64,000 bases of DNA from Prevotella sp. OH937_COT-195 (GCF_003932845.1 NZ_RQZH01000003.1:1-64000), one strand, 5' to 3'. Positions 45,705 to 55,650 are shown, counted from the first letter of the stretch. Numbers and translations are program-made. Notes: generated from the letters alone by a model not told the origin.

Positions 45705-48700
45705 TTAGAAATTGATGTTCAGACCAACGATGAACGAGCGCGGACGCGGATAGACGTTATTGTCGAGTCCGGATGCAACCTCCGGGTCAAGACCGTCATA
45801 ATTTGTTACCGTGAACACGTTTGCAGCGGTGGCATAGATACGTCCGTTGATTCCGTTACACTTTGACGACTTAAATAGATTAGAGAAACTGTATCCCAAC
45901 GTGATGTTGTCGCACTTGAGGAACGAGGCGTTCTTTACGTGCATGTCTGACAAACGGCTCTGCAGTTCGTCGTGCTGCCATTTGTAGTCGAGCACTGCCA
46001 GCGGTCGGTTTGCTATGTACGAACTTTGTGCCCACACCGCAGAAGGACTTGTGTTGAATGCCCCTGCAAGTACATCATTGTACACATAGTTGCCTATGCT
46101 TGCGCGGAGAGAGAAGCCGAAGTCCCAGTTCTGATACTCAAGTCTTGATGCAAGTCCCATAGTAAAGGGAGCGGCAGGACTCTTGTAGAGGTACTTGTCT
46201 TTCTCGTTTATCTCGCCGTCGCCGTTGCGGTCGACCACGGCACCTTCTATGGGTTTGCCGTTTTTGTCATATATCTGCTGATACACATAGAACGAGTTGG
46301 CGGCATATCCCGTCTGGTTTGCCTGTATCGTTGTTCCCTGTCCCACCTTGCGGTCGGTGTTTGCCACCGGATCGCCGGTAGCCGAAACTCCGTTCAGGTT
46401 GAGAATCTCGTTGTTGTTGTATGTGAAGTTATAGTCTATTGTCCAGAACCAGTCCTTAGATTGTATTGCTTTCCACCTTAAAGAAGCCTCCACACCGGTG
46501 TTTTTCAGCGAGCCGATGTTCTGCACTCCCTCGTTGGTGAAACCGAACAAGGCTGCGAGCGGTGCGCGGTTGAGCAGGTCGGTGGTCTTGCGGTAGTACC
46601 AGTCAATGCTACCTGAGAGTCTCTGGTCGAGAATTCCCCAGTCGAGACCGATGTTGTATGTCGTTGTGGTTTCCCATTTCAGTTTGTCGTTATAGTTGTC
46701 CGGACGATACAGCGTGCCGTCTCCCAGCAACGGATAGAAACCATTCGTGCCGGTGTTGCGCGAGTATGTGGGCACCCATCCGTAGTCATCGATGATGTCG
46801 CCGTCCTGCTGTCCTGTCATACCCCATCCCAGACGGAGTTTCATGTCAGACAGCCATTCCATATTGCGGAACTGTTTCTCGTCCTTGATTTTCCATGCCA
46901 AAGCGAACGATGGGAACCATGCCCAGTGTTCCTTGAACTTCGAAGAGCCGTCGTCACGAACCGTTGCAGTGAACATGTAGCGGTTCATCAATGTGTAGTT
47001 GGCACGCCCGAAGAACGAAACAAGGAAATGCTCAGACTTGAATTTGTACGGAGTGTGAGGACGTGCCTTGCCTGCAAGTGCGGGATCGTTGTTCGTCTTG
47101 GGATAGTAAGAAATATAATCATTATTATTCTTGCGCCAATATCTCTGGTACTCATAACCCGCCATGACGTCGAAGTGATGGTTTTCGTTGAAATCCTTGA
47201 AATACTGTGCATAGGCACTCAACTGATAGTTGCGGCGCAGGTTAAATTCGCTGCCATGGTTGCCGAAATAGATATTGTCGGCATGTGCAGGAGATGCGTT
47301 CTTGTTTTCGCGCGACTGCAGAATGTCCATACCGAGTGTCAGGTGAAGGCGCAGGTCTTCGAAGCCGTGAACTTTATAGTCAACGTCTGCACTGCCGATG
47401 AACTGACGGTTGTATGCTCTGTCGTCCCAGAGGTTTCTGTCGAGCAATGCCAGAGGATTCTTCGTTGCCGTACCGATTATGGTATTCGGCCAACTGCTGT
47501 CGTTAAGTGAAGAACCTCCCTGCACCCATTGGTAGTATCCTCCGAAATTGGAAAGCGTCTGACCGCTTATTCCTCTGTGGAAAGGAGACGTGAACTTGTA
47601 CGGATCCTGTGTGGGGTCGAACCAAACGGCTGCACCTATGGCACCGGTGTTGGCATAACTCGACTTGGCATACATACCTTTTGCATTAATGTTGAGTACA
47701 AGATGATCGTCCAGAAGCGACGGATTGAGGTTTACCGATGTGGTAACACGCTTGTAATCCGATGTCTTCAAAATTCCCTGCTGACTCGTGAATCCTGCCG
47801 ATATGCGGTAAGGCAGATTGCTGCCCACCGAGCCGGAGAGTGTCACATTGTGGTCGTGGCTCACCGCAGTGCGATAGATAAGGTCCTGCCAATTGGTGTC
47901 TGCCGTTCCCAAATAACTGTACGGCTCGCTGTTTTTGCCGAATATGCCGGCTATGAACTCGCGATACTGTGCAGCGTTCATCACGTCGATCGTCTTCTGC
48001 TTGGTGCTTATAGTTGCACTTCCCGAGTAAGACACAGACGGTTTTTGTCCGCGTCGTCCCTTTTTAGTGGTGATTATGATTACACCGTTCGAGCCTCGGC
48101 TACCGTAGATGGCAGTTGCAGAAGCGTCCTTGAGTACGTTGAACGACTCGATGTCCTGCGGGTTCACCGATGCGAGCAGGTTGCTCACTCCGCCCACACC
48201 ATGATTGTCCATTGCCAGTCCGTCGATTACGACAAGCGGGTCGTTGCTTGCGCTGAGCGAAGAACCTCCGCGTACACGGATTTGCGCTCCCGAGCCCGGA
48301 GTACCGTCGCCAACGGTTACATTCACGCCGGCAACCTTACCGGCGAGCATGTCCTGCGCGCTTACCACCACGCCCTTGTTTTTTCCGTCCGGCTTAAGTG
48401 CCGTCACGCTACCCGTGAGGTCGCTCTTCTTAACTGCTCCGTAACCGATTACCACAACCTCGTTGAGAGATTGCGCCGCATCTTCCTGCATCGTAATCAC
48501 CATGTTCGGAGCAGCGGTAACTTTTGTTTCTTGAAAACCTATATACGAAATAGTGAGAGTAGCCCCGACCGGAGCTTCGATTGTGAAGTTGCCATCAAAA
48601 TCGGTAATCGAACCACCTGCCTGCCCGTCGATACGGACAGTGGCGCCGATTACCGGCTCGCCGGCAGCATCCTTGACTTGACCCGACACGGCATTACCCT

Positions 48701-48785
48701 GTGCAAAGGCCCCGACAGATAGGAACACCCCTAACAAGAGGGCAAGAACCCGCATTGGGATTCTAACTTTTACCTGCTTCATCAT
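45705..48785 (-). CDS. susC: SusC TonB-dependent starch oligosaccharide transporter
   Basis: 1026 residues. After the signal peptide comes a carboxypeptidase-regulatory-like domain (VSGQVKDAAGEPVIGATV ...). The TonB box region is SLNEVVVIGYG, followed by the plug with ATAIYGSRGSNGVIIITTKKG and a 22-strand-type barrel ending in an aromatic residue (VGLNINF). It imports malto-oligosaccharides with SusD. Two ATGs in a row (48785, 48782) are possible starts. It is the first gene of susCDEF, with promoter and operator in the 330-bp divergent region. Confidence 0.96.
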   Translation of the reverse strand: MMKQVKVRIPMRVLALLLGVFLSVGAFAQGNAVSGQVKDAAGEPVIGATVRIDGQAGGSITDFDGNFTIEAPVGATLTISYIGFQETKVTAAPNMVITMQEDAAQSLNEVVVIGYGAVKKSDLTGSVTALKPDGKNKGVVVSAQDMLAGKVAGVNVTVGDGTPGSGAQIRVRGGSSLSASNDPLVVIDGLAMDNHGVGGVSNLLASVNPQDIESFNVLKDASATAIYGSRGSNGVIIITTKKGRRGQKPSVSYSGSATISTKQKTIDVMNAAQYREFIAGIFGKNSEPYSYLGTADTNWQDLIYRTAVSHDHNVTLSGSVGSNLPYRISAGFTSQQGILKTSDYKRVTTSVNLNPSLLDDHLVLNINAKGMYAKSSYANTGAIGAAVWFDPTQDPYKFTSPFHRGISGQTLSNFGGYYQWVQGGSSLNDSSWPNTIIGTATKNPLALLDRNLWDDRAYNRQFIGSADVDYKVHGFEDLRLHLTLGMDILQSRENKNASPAHADNIYFGNHGSEFNLRRNYQLSAYAQYFKDFNENHHFDVMAGYEYQRYWRKNNNDYISYYPKTNNDPALAGKARPHTPYKFKSEHFLVSFFGRANYTLMNRYMFTATVRDDGSSKFKEHWAWFPSFALAWKIKDEKQFRNMEWLSDMKLRLGWGMTGQQDGDIIDDYGWVPTYSRNTGTNGFYPLLGDGTLYRPDNYNDKLKWETTTTYNIGLDWGILDQRLSGSIDWYYRKTTDLLNRAPLAALFGFTNEGVQNIGSLKNTGVEASLRWKAIQSKDWFWTIDYNFTYNNNEILNLNGVSATGDPVANTDRKVGQGTTIQANQTGYAANSFYVYQQIYDKNGKPIEGAVVDRNGDGEINEKDKYLYKSPAAPFTMGLASRLEYQNWDFGFSLRASIGNYVYNDVLAGAFNTSPSAVWAQSSYIANRPLAVLDYKWQHDELQSRLSDMHVKNASFLKCDNITLGYSFSNLFKSSKCNGINGRIYATAANVFTVTNYDGLDPEVASGLDNNVYPRPRSFIVGLNINF

Positions 48786-48917
48786 TTACATTGTTTTTTT
48801 AAGTTAGTGATTTACAAAAAAATTATCATTTACGATTTTAATTATATTTTTCTTAGGCTTACGGCACAATATGTGCTTTTAGTTTGAATCAAACCCTTAA
48901 AAGGGTTCTTTTATTTT

Positions 48918-48926
48918 GCAAAATTA
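48918..48926 (-). promoter_or_regulatory. -7 box of susC
   Basis: TAATTTTGC on the minus strand, with TTG 17 bp further upstream. It lies 62.5 bp from the centre of the operator at 48983-48994. Confidence 0.6.
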
Positions 48927-48982
48927 GTTTTAAAAATGCTACACAACATTCTTTTTAACAATATATTTTACTATTTATATGC

Positions 48983-48994
48983 GCAAACGTTTGC
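48983..48994. promoter_or_regulatory. LacI-family operator between susC and lacI
   Basis: GCAAACGTTTGC, a perfect 12-bp palindrome of LacI-family type, midway between two divergent -7 boxes. Confidence 0.8.
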
Positions 48995-49049
48995 ATTAAA
49001 TGCTGATCACAAAGATACATAATAAATGTGTGTTATAGAAAAAAATAAA

Positions 49050-49058
49050 TAAATTTGC
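49050..49058 (+). promoter_or_regulatory. -7 box of the lacI-type regulator gene
   Basis: TAAATTTGC, 61.5 bp from the operator centre and 58 bp before the ATG at 49116. Confidence 0.55.
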
Positions 49059-49115
49059 AGCCGAAAAGACAAGTGTTGTGCAACAGTTACGCAACTGCAA
49101 TGTCGGTAAAACACA

Positions 49116-50147
49116 ATGAAAACGAATGAAAACACCACGATAACGATGAAGGACATCGCGCGCGAGCTGGGCGTGTCGGTGGCCACGGTTTCGCGTGCAC
49201 TGAAAGACAGTCCGCGAATAAGCACCGTGCAGAAAGAGCGCATCAAAGCATTCGCGAGAGAGCATAATTTCTATCCCAACCTTACCGCAGAGCAACTGCG
49301 TCACAACCGAGTGCGCCCATCGAACATAATCGGCGTGATAATGCCGCAGATAGCGCATTACTACTTCTCGACGATACTGTCGGGGATAGAGAAACAAGCA
49401 AGGATCCGCGGATACAACATACTCGTGGCACAGAGCGAAGAACGCTGCGATCTCGAGAAAATCATCTGCGAACACTTCATAAAGAATCGTGTGTGCGGAG
49501 TAATCGTTGCACAGGCAAAAGACACTGTTGACTACGACCATTTCGAGAAACTCAACGACATGGGGATACCAATGGTGTTCTACGACCGCATTTGCACAGG
49601 CATAAACGCCAGCAGAGTGGTGGTGGACGACTACATGGGGGCATTCACCGCAGTGACACACCTCATAGAGACGGGCTGCCGAAGAATAGCATTCTACGGC
49701 GCGTCGATGAAACTCGTAATATCGAAAAACCGATACAACGGATACCGGGACGCTCTGCTGCGCCACGGACTGAAGACCGACGAGTCGATAGAATTTATAT
49801 GCGACAACCGCGAAGACGCAGAGATACTGACCACCAAGGTGCTCGCACGACCCGACCGACCCGACGCTTTCTTCGCCATAAACGACGACACCGCCATCGG
49901 GATATTATATACCGCAAAGCGCATGGGACTGAGAGTGCCGGAGGATGTGAGCATCTGCGGATTTACCAACTGCGAGCGAGCCACGGCATGCGAACCGATG
50001 CTGACAACCGTGGAGCAGCGAGGGCAGATGGTGGGAGAAGAAGCCGTCGATGTACTCGTGGCGCACGTCGAGGGTACACTGCCAAAAGACAAGGTGGAGA
50101 AGAAAGTGGTGAGAACGCGACTCGTGGTGAGAGGAACGACAAAATAA
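49116..50147 (+). CDS. LacI/GalR-family regulator of the starch locus
   Basis: 343 residues. The N-terminal HTH is MKDIARELGVSVATVSRALKD (from residue 11), and the hinge helix region is AEQLRHNRVRPSN. A periplasmic-binding-protein-like effector domain follows, with IGVIMPQIAHYYFSTIL, GIPMVFYDR and DVSICGFTN. It is divergent from susC and 31 bases ahead of the sugar transporter gene. Its operator-like palindromes occur at three places in this locus. In B. thetaiotaomicron the unrelated hybrid protein SusR does this job, so the locus uses a different type of regulator. Confidence 0.9.
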   Translation: MKTNENTTITMKDIARELGVSVATVSRALKDSPRISTVQKERIKAFAREHNFYPNLTAEQLRHNRVRPSNIIGVIMPQIAHYYFSTILSGIEKQARIRGYNILVAQSEERCDLEKIICEHFIKNRVCGVIVAQAKDTVDYDHFEKLNDMGIPMVFYDRICTGINASRVVVDDYMGAFTAVTHLIETGCRRIAFYGASMKLVISKNRYNGYRDALLRHGLKTDESIEFICDNREDAEILTTKVLARPDRPDAFFAINDDTAIGILYTAKRMGLRVPEDVSICGFTNCERATACEPMLTTVEQRGQMVGEEAVDVLVAHVEGTLPKDKVEKKVVRTRLVVRGTTK

Positions 50148-50178
50148 AAGAAAATAACAATAAAACAATAATCAAATA

Positions 50179-51477
50179 ATGGAAAAACCCAATTTAAGAT
50201 TCTGGCAGTTATGGAACCTCAGTTTCGGTTTCTTCGGCGTACAGATTGCATACGCACTGCAAAGTGGCAACATATCACGAATATTCCGTACACTCGGAGC
50301 CGATCCGCACTCGCTCAGTTTCTTCTGGATCCTACCACCGCTTATGGGCATTTTGGTGCAACCCATAGTGGGTACGCTCTCCGACAAGACATGGACACGC
50401 TTCGGCAGGCGCATACCATATCTCTTCGTGGGTGCCGCGGTGGCAGTGGCAGTGATGACAATGCTGCCCAACGCAGGCTCGTTCGGTATGTCTGTGGGAA
50501 TGGCACTCATATTCGGATTAATTGCACTGATGCTGCTCGACACCAGCATCAACATGGCCATGCAGCCGTTCAAAATGCTCGTCGGCGACATGGTAAACGA
50601 GAAACAGAAAGCAAAGGCGTACTCCATACAGTCGTTCCTGTGCAACGCAGGCTCGGTGGTGGGCTTCGTGTTCCCGTTCTTCTTCACATGGGTGGGAATG
50701 AAAAACGTGGCTCCCGAGGGCATAGTGCCGGACTCGGTGATATGGTCGTTCTATGTGGGAGCGGCAATATTGATACTGTGTGTAATCTACACTGTGCTGA
50801 AAGTGAGAGAGTGGAACCCGCAGGAGTACCGCAAATATAACCCTACGAGCGGAGAGAAAGAGGAGAGTGCCAACTGGATAACACTGCTGAAGAACGCCCC
50901 GACCACCTTTTGGCGCGTGGGACTGGTTCAGTTTTTCTGCTGGGGCGCGTTCCTTTACATGTGGACATACGTTGTCGATGCCGTGTCAGAAACGGTATGG
51001 TACACAACCGACCCCACCTCCGAGGCATATCAGATAGCAGGCAACTGGACAGGCATTCTCTACGCCATACAGGCAATGGGCTCGGTGGTATGGGCCATGG
51101 TGCTGCCGCGTTTCGGCAACATGAAGGTGGCGTATGCTTCAAGCCTTGTGCTGGGCGGCATAGGTTTCGCACTCATACCGTTCGTTCACGACCAATACTT
51201 GCAGATTGGCCCGTTCCTGCTCATCGGCTGCGCGTGGGCTGCAATGCTCGCCATGCCGTTCACCTTTGTCACAAACGCATTGCAAGGTTACGGACACATG
51301 GGGGCATATCTCGGACTATTCAACGGAACGATATGCGTTCCGCAGATAGCCGCGGCACTCGTGGGAGGCTACATTTTGAGTCTCGTTGGCTCGTCGCAGA
51401 GCAACATGATGATCGTGGCAGGCGTGTTCCTCGTAATCGGAGCATTATGCGTCAGCGCGATAAAGGATAAGAAATAA
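50179..51477 (+). CDS. MFS sugar (maltose/glucose-type) transporter
   Basis: 432 residues with 12 predicted membrane segments. The opening LWNLSFGFFGVQIAYALQSGN and the loops GTLSDKTWTRFGRRIPYL and ANITMAMQPF-like NMAMQPFKMLVGD fit the GPH/SLC45-like group of sugar carriers found beside starch genes in Bacteroidetes. It probably brings maltose or glucose from periplasm to cytosol for MalQ. It follows the regulator gene on the same transcript. Confidence 0.85.
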   Translation: MEKPNLRFWQLWNLSFGFFGVQIAYALQSGNISRIFRTLGADPHSLSFFWILPPLMGILVQPIVGTLSDKTWTRFGRRIPYLFVGAAVAVAVMTMLPNAGSFGMSVGMALIFGLIALMLLDTSINMAMQPFKMLVGDMVNEKQKAKAYSIQSFLCNAGSVVGFVFPFFFTWVGMKNVAPEGIVPDSVIWSFYVGAAILILCVIYTVLKVREWNPQEYRKYNPTSGEKEESANWITLLKNAPTTFWRVGLVQFFCWGAFLYMWTYVVDAVSETVWYTTDPTSEAYQIAGNWTGILYAIQAMGSVVWAMVLPRFGNMKVAYASSLVLGGIGFALIPFVHDQYLQIGPFLLIGCAWAAMLAMPFTFVTNALQGYGHMGAYLGLFNGTICVPQIAAALVGGYILSLVGSSQSNMMIVAGVFLVIGALCVSAIKDKK

Positions 51478-51481
51478 AAAG

Positions 51482-51543
51482 CAATTTCGCCGGGTTTGCT
51501 CTGCAAATTCGGCGAAATTGTAAACCAAAACAGGCGAAATTGC
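51482..51543. repeat. Dispersed intergenic repeat, copy 3, with hairpin after the transporter gene
   Basis: CAATTTCGCC (51482-51491) and GGCGAAATTG (51511-51520) form a perfect 10-bp stem, and GGCGAAATTGCC occurs again at 51532-51543. The word TTGCTCTGCAAA (51496-51507) is the complement of 25903-25914. It begins 5 bases after the transporter stop and may end its transcript, though no T-run follows. Confidence 0.5.
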
Positions 51544-51561
51544 CGGACACTATACTATGAA

Positions 51562-52269
51562 ATGGGAAACAACAGAGGAATAACGACAGATTACGCGATA
51601 ATACTCGGCGGCGGAAAGGGACTGCGCATGGGAGGCGATGTGCCGAAACAGTTTCTGCCGGTGGGAGGCATGCCGATACTGATGCGTACCATACGCCGAT
51701 TCCGCGAGTACAGCGACACGCTGAAAATAATTCTCGTGCTGCCGGCAAGTCAGCAAAAATATTGGCAACAACTGTGTGAGGAGAAAGGTTTCACGGAGAA
51801 CCTCGAGATTGCCGACGGAGGAGAGACGAGGTTTCACTCCATTAAAAACGGACTGGCTCTCGTACCGGACGATGCAGAAGGAGTGGTGGCAGTGCACGAC
51901 GGTGTGCGGCCGTTCCCCGACACAGAGGTCATTGCGAGATGTTTCGAGACGGCACGGAGCAAAGGCTCGGCTGTGCCGGTGACAGAAGTGATAGAAACGC
52001 TGCGACATGTGGGCGACAACAACTCGTCGGCAACGGTGCCGAGAGCGGAATACCGACTGGTACAGACACCGCAGGCGTTCGACATACAACTGCACAAACG
52101 TGCATACAGACAAGAGTACAACAACGACTTTACCGACGATGCCTCGGTTGTGGAGTCGCTCGGACACGACATAACACTCGTTGAGGGGAACCGCGAGAAC
52201 ATAAAGATAACAACACCCTTCGACATGTGCATCGCAGAAGTAATTGCCATGCGGCAACAATCTCGTTAG
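51562..52269 (+). CDS. ispD: 2-C-methyl-D-erythritol 4-phosphate cytidylyltransferase
   Basis: 235 residues. IspD motifs are GGGKGLRMGGDVPKQFLPVGG (start, with the CTP-binding R and K), VAVHDGVRPF, LVQTPQAF and FTDDASVVE, ending ENIKITTPFDM. It makes CDP-methylerythritol in the non-mevalonate isoprenoid pathway. The frame is open to 51496 but the family begins at the ATG at 51562. A second, more TarI-like paralogue lies at 62231-62962; this one looks like the true IspD. Confidence 0.88.
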   Translation: MGNNRGITTDYAIILGGGKGLRMGGDVPKQFLPVGGMPILMRTIRRFREYSDTLKIILVLPASQQKYWQQLCEEKGFTENLEIADGGETRFHSIKNGLALVPDDAEGVVAVHDGVRPFPDTEVIARCFETARSKGSAVPVTEVIETLRHVGDNNSSATVPRAEYRLVQTPQAFDIQLHKRAYRQEYNNDFTDDASVVESLGHDITLVEGNRENIKITTPFDMCIAEVIAMRQQSR

Positions 52270-52331
52270 GCGGCACAAAATGCCATACCTTTAATCTACA
52301 TAATTTAAACCTTCAATCGTCAAATTACCCG

Positions 52332-54431
52332 ATGCCTGACATTTTTCAACAAGACATAATGTATGTTCCGGGCGTGGGGCCGCAACGAAAGGAACTCCTG
52401 AAAAAGGAATTAGGAATAGAAACCTTCGGCGACCTGCTGGAATACTACCCGTACAAGTATGTTGACCGCTCGAAAATATACCGCATCTGCGACTTGAACG
52501 GCGAGATGCCTTTCGTGCAAATATGCGGAGAGTTTCTCGATTTCGAGGAATACATCATGGGGGTACGCAAAAAACGCATCGTGGCACACTTCACAGACGG
52601 TACGGGATATGTAGATGTCGTGTGGTTCGCACGCGCCAAACAGATTACGAAAGGACTGAAAGTTAACACGAAGTACATCGTTTTCGGCCGACCGACGGCG
52701 TATGGAGGGCGATACGGGTTTGTGCATCCGGAGATTGAGTTGGCAAAAGATGTTGAACTGTCGGCAATGGGAATGCAGCCATATTACGGCACGACGGAGA
52801 AGATGAAGAAAGCGGGGATGACATCGCATGCCGTGGAGAAAATAACGAAGAACATGTTGGAACGCATCACGCAGGAAATTCCCGAAACGCTGCCGCCGTT
52901 CATCGTAAACAGACTGAGACTCGTCTCGCGAGACACCGCACTGCGACACATTCATTATCCGGGGAATGCCGGAGAGATGAGCCATGCCAGACAGAGACTT
53001 AAATTCGAAGAACTTTTCTACATACAACTGAACATTCTGCGATATGTCTCAGACCAACGACGGAAATACCGGGGGTATGTGTTCCCGCACGTTGGAACAA
53101 CGTTCAACTCGTTCTATCACAACCATCTGCCTTTCCCACTGACAGAGGCGCAGAAAAGAGTGATAAGGGAGATACGGCAAGACATGCGATCGGGACGACA
53201 GATGAACCGACTGTTGCAGGGAGACGTGGGCTCGGGAAAGACACTCGTGGCACTAATGTCGATGCTCATTGCACTCGACAACAATTATCAGGCGTGCATA
53301 ATGGCACCCACGGAAATACTTGCCGAACAGCATCTTGCCACCATAAGAGAGTTTCTCGGCGACATGCCGGTGAGGGTGGAACTGCTTACGGGCATGGTGA
53401 AGGGAAAGAAAAGAAAAGAAACTCTCGAACAACTGGCCACGGGCGAGGTGCAAATTCTCGTCGGGACACATGCCGTGATAGAAGATGCGGTACAGTTCCT
53501 GCGACTCGGCTTCGTGGTGGTGGACGAGCAACACCGTTTCGGGGTGGCACAACGAGCAAAATTGTGGGGCAAGAGTAAAAACCCGCCGCACGTTTTGGTA
53601 ATGACAGCCACACCGATACCGCGCACGCTGGCAATGACTTTGTACGGCGACCTCGACGTGAGCATCATCGACGAACTGCCGCCGGGACGAAAGCCGGTAC
53701 AGACGATACACAAGTTTGAATACCAAACGACGAGCCTTTATAAAGGAATACGGCAGCAGGTGGCGCAGGGCAGGCAGGCATACATCGTGTTCCCGCTTAT
53801 CAAAGAGAGCGAGAAAATGGATATGCAAAATCTCGAAGAAGGATACACAAAATTGTGCGAGATATTTGCAGACATGAGACTGAGCAAGGTACACGGAAAG
53901 ATGAAACCGGCGGAGAAAGAGGCGGAAATGCAACGTTTCGTAAACGGAGAGACACAGATATTGGTAGCCACAACGGTAATAGAGGTGGGGGTGAACGTAC
54001 CCAACGCCTCGGTAATGATAATACTCAACGCCGAGCGTTTCGGACTGTCGCAGTTGCACCAGTTGCGAGGACGCGTGGGCAGAGGTGCCGACCAATCGTT
54101 CTGCATACTCGTAACCAAGCGGAAACTTTCTGCCGAGACCAAGAAACGCATTGACATAATGTGCGACACCAACGACGGATTCCGAATCGCAGAAGCCGAC
54201 CTCAAACTGCGCGGGCCGGGCGACCTTGAAGGCACGCAGCAAAGCGGAATGGCATTCGACCTTAAGATTGCCGACATCGCACGCGACGGACAACTCGTGC
54301 AACTCGCACGAGACGAGGCACAACACATAATAGACAATGACCCGGAATGTAACAAACCGGAGAACGGAATGCTTTGGGCACGACTCGCAGCGATAAGGAA
54401 AAACAACGTTAACTGGGGAGCCATAAGTTGA
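52332..54431 (+). CDS. recG: ATP-dependent DNA helicase RecG
   Basis: 699 residues. The N-terminal wedge domain (YVPGVGPQRKELLKKELGI, DLLEYYPYKYVDRS, with an OB fold) precedes the SF2 motor: LLQGDVGSGKT, APTEILAEQH, DEQHRFGV, MTATPIPRTLAMT, and the helicase C part with ATTVIEVGVNVPNA and QLRGRVGRG. RecG remodels stalled forks and Holliday junctions. The start at 52332 matches the family; the frame is open further upstream into ispD. It lies 62 bases after ispD. Confidence 0.95.
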   Translation: MPDIFQQDIMYVPGVGPQRKELLKKELGIETFGDLLEYYPYKYVDRSKIYRICDLNGEMPFVQICGEFLDFEEYIMGVRKKRIVAHFTDGTGYVDVVWFARAKQITKGLKVNTKYIVFGRPTAYGGRYGFVHPEIELAKDVELSAMGMQPYYGTTEKMKKAGMTSHAVEKITKNMLERITQEIPETLPPFIVNRLRLVSRDTALRHIHYPGNAGEMSHARQRLKFEELFYIQLNILRYVSDQRRKYRGYVFPHVGTTFNSFYHNHLPFPLTEAQKRVIREIRQDMRSGRQMNRLLQGDVGSGKTLVALMSMLIALDNNYQACIMAPTEILAEQHLATIREFLGDMPVRVELLTGMVKGKKRKETLEQLATGEVQILVGTHAVIEDAVQFLRLGFVVVDEQHRFGVAQRAKLWGKSKNPPHVLVMTATPIPRTLAMTLYGDLDVSIIDELPPGRKPVQTIHKFEYQTTSLYKGIRQQVAQGRQAYIVFPLIKESEKMDMQNLEEGYTKLCEIFADMRLSKVHGKMKPAEKEAEMQRFVNGETQILVATTVIEVGVNVPNASVMIILNAERFGLSQLHQLRGRVGRGADQSFCILVTKRKLSAETKKRIDIMCDTNDGFRIAEADLKLRGPGDLEGTQQSGMAFDLKIADIARDGQLVQLARDEAQHIIDNDPECNKPENGMLWARLAAIRKNNVNWGAIS

Positions 54432-54539
54432 GTGTCAAACCTTTAACGCTGAACAAAATATCCCACGCTCCACCAATTACAAAGTGTAAATTAACCAATA
54501 AAAATGTTAACACAAGTCGTATTATAAAAATATTTTTCT

Positions 54540-54548
54540 TACCTTTGC
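54540..54548 (+). promoter_or_regulatory. -7 box of the M23 peptidase gene and its structured leader
   Basis: TACCTTTGC, 98 bases before the ATG at 54647. The leader contains two possible small stems, GGTTGGC with GCCAAAC and CTTCTAC with GTAGGAG (both 6 of 7 pairs). No known riboswitch is recognised. Confidence 0.45.
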
Positions 54549-54646
54549 AACGAAATTTTGAAAAAAGGTTGGCATTATTATCAGCCAAACGCTTCTACGG
54601 GTAGGAGTATTTCCCTTCTTTTTATGTTTAAACTCTAACTTCGATT

Positions 54647-55615
54647 ATGCGATTAAAAAAGAAAATAAAAGCCTTGCTTGCAACAACCATGTTCGTTTTT
54701 GTCGCCGCACCAATGACGGCGCAGGACATTATTGCATTCCAAGCACCGATTGACCGTAAGATGAAAGCAGTGGACACCGTGACGCTGCGCAGTATTACAG
54801 AACGCGAAATGACAACAAATCCTTCGGCAAAACTGTACAGCGAGTGGAGCAACAAATATGCACACCGCGCCACAGAACTGCCCGACTCTTTCCGCATCGA
54901 CCTGCGCAAATTCTGCATGCCCACAACAAGTCGTGTCATAACGAGCAATTTCGGTCGCCGCTGGGGACGCATGCACAAGGGTCTTGACATAAAAGTTTAC
55001 ATAGGAGACACCATTCGTGCTGCTTTCAGCGGCAAGGTGCGCATAGTGAGATACGAAGCCAAAGGATATGGAAACTATGTCGTGATACGTCACAACAACG
55101 GATTGGAGACAATCTACGGTCACATGTCGAAGCATCTCGTTAACGAGAATCAAAACGTTCAGGCAGGCGACCCGATAGGTTTGGGAGGCAACACCGGCCG
55201 AAGCACCGGTTCGCACCTGCACTTCGAGACACGCCTTTGCGGTGTGGCGCTTAACCCTGCATTGATGTTCGATTTCCGTAATCAGGACGTTACGGACGAT
55301 TACTATGTCTTCCGTCGCAACTCACACGACCGCGAGAGCGATATGGCAAACCGTCTGCGCGGCAAGAATGCGGGAAAGAGCGAGGCATCGTATGACAGAG
55401 GGACGTATGCACAGACACAACCCGACAATCAGGAACAGCAGGCAAGTCGGCAGACTTCGTTCGGCGGCGATGTGCGCTACCACAAGGTTGCCACGGGCGA
55501 AACGCTCTACTCCATTGCCCGCAAGCGCGGTGTAAGCATAGAACGTCTGTGCCGACTGAATCACATAGGAAAGAACATGCGTGTGAAAGTGGGACAGATA
55601 TTGAGATATTCCTAA
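54647..55615 (+). CDS. Exported M23 metallopeptidase with LysM domain
   Basis: 322 residues with a signal peptide (LLATTMFVFVAAPMTAQ). The M23 (LytM) zinc site is complete: H110 and D114 in MHKGLDIKV, and HLH in GSHLHFE (190-192). A Gln/Arg-rich linker is followed by a C-terminal LysM (about 278-322, YHKVATGETLYSIARKRGVS). Such enzymes cut peptidoglycan cross-links or activate amidases. Monocistronic, with a strong terminator at 55651-55688. Confidence 0.9.
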   Translation: MRLKKKIKALLATTMFVFVAAPMTAQDIIAFQAPIDRKMKAVDTVTLRSITEREMTTNPSAKLYSEWSNKYAHRATELPDSFRIDLRKFCMPTTSRVITSNFGRRWGRMHKGLDIKVYIGDTIRAAFSGKVRIVRYEAKGYGNYVVIRHNNGLETIYGHMSKHLVNENQNVQAGDPIGLGGNTGRSTGSHLHFETRLCGVALNPALMFDFRNQDVTDDYYVFRRNSHDRESDMANRLRGKNAGKSEASYDRGTYAQTQPDNQEQQASRQTSFGGDVRYHKVATGETLYSIARKRGVSIERLCRLNHIGKNMRVKVGQILRYS

Positions 55616-55650
55616 TCGAAATAAATTATAAAGACATAAGAAACGATACA

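Larger units (their letters stand above)
48786..49115. other. Divergent control region susC/lacI
   Basis: No gene. Both promoters flank a single central operator at nearly equal distances. Just downstream of the susC promoter the leader begins with a small hairpin, AACCCTT (48892-48898) with AAGGGTT (48901-48907). The rest of the susC leader is AT-rich. Confidence 0.65.

Noticed and set aside
52227..52331. Upstream extension of recG into ispD
   Set aside because: The extension overlaps the ispD end and lacks similarity to RecG; the family starts at 52332.
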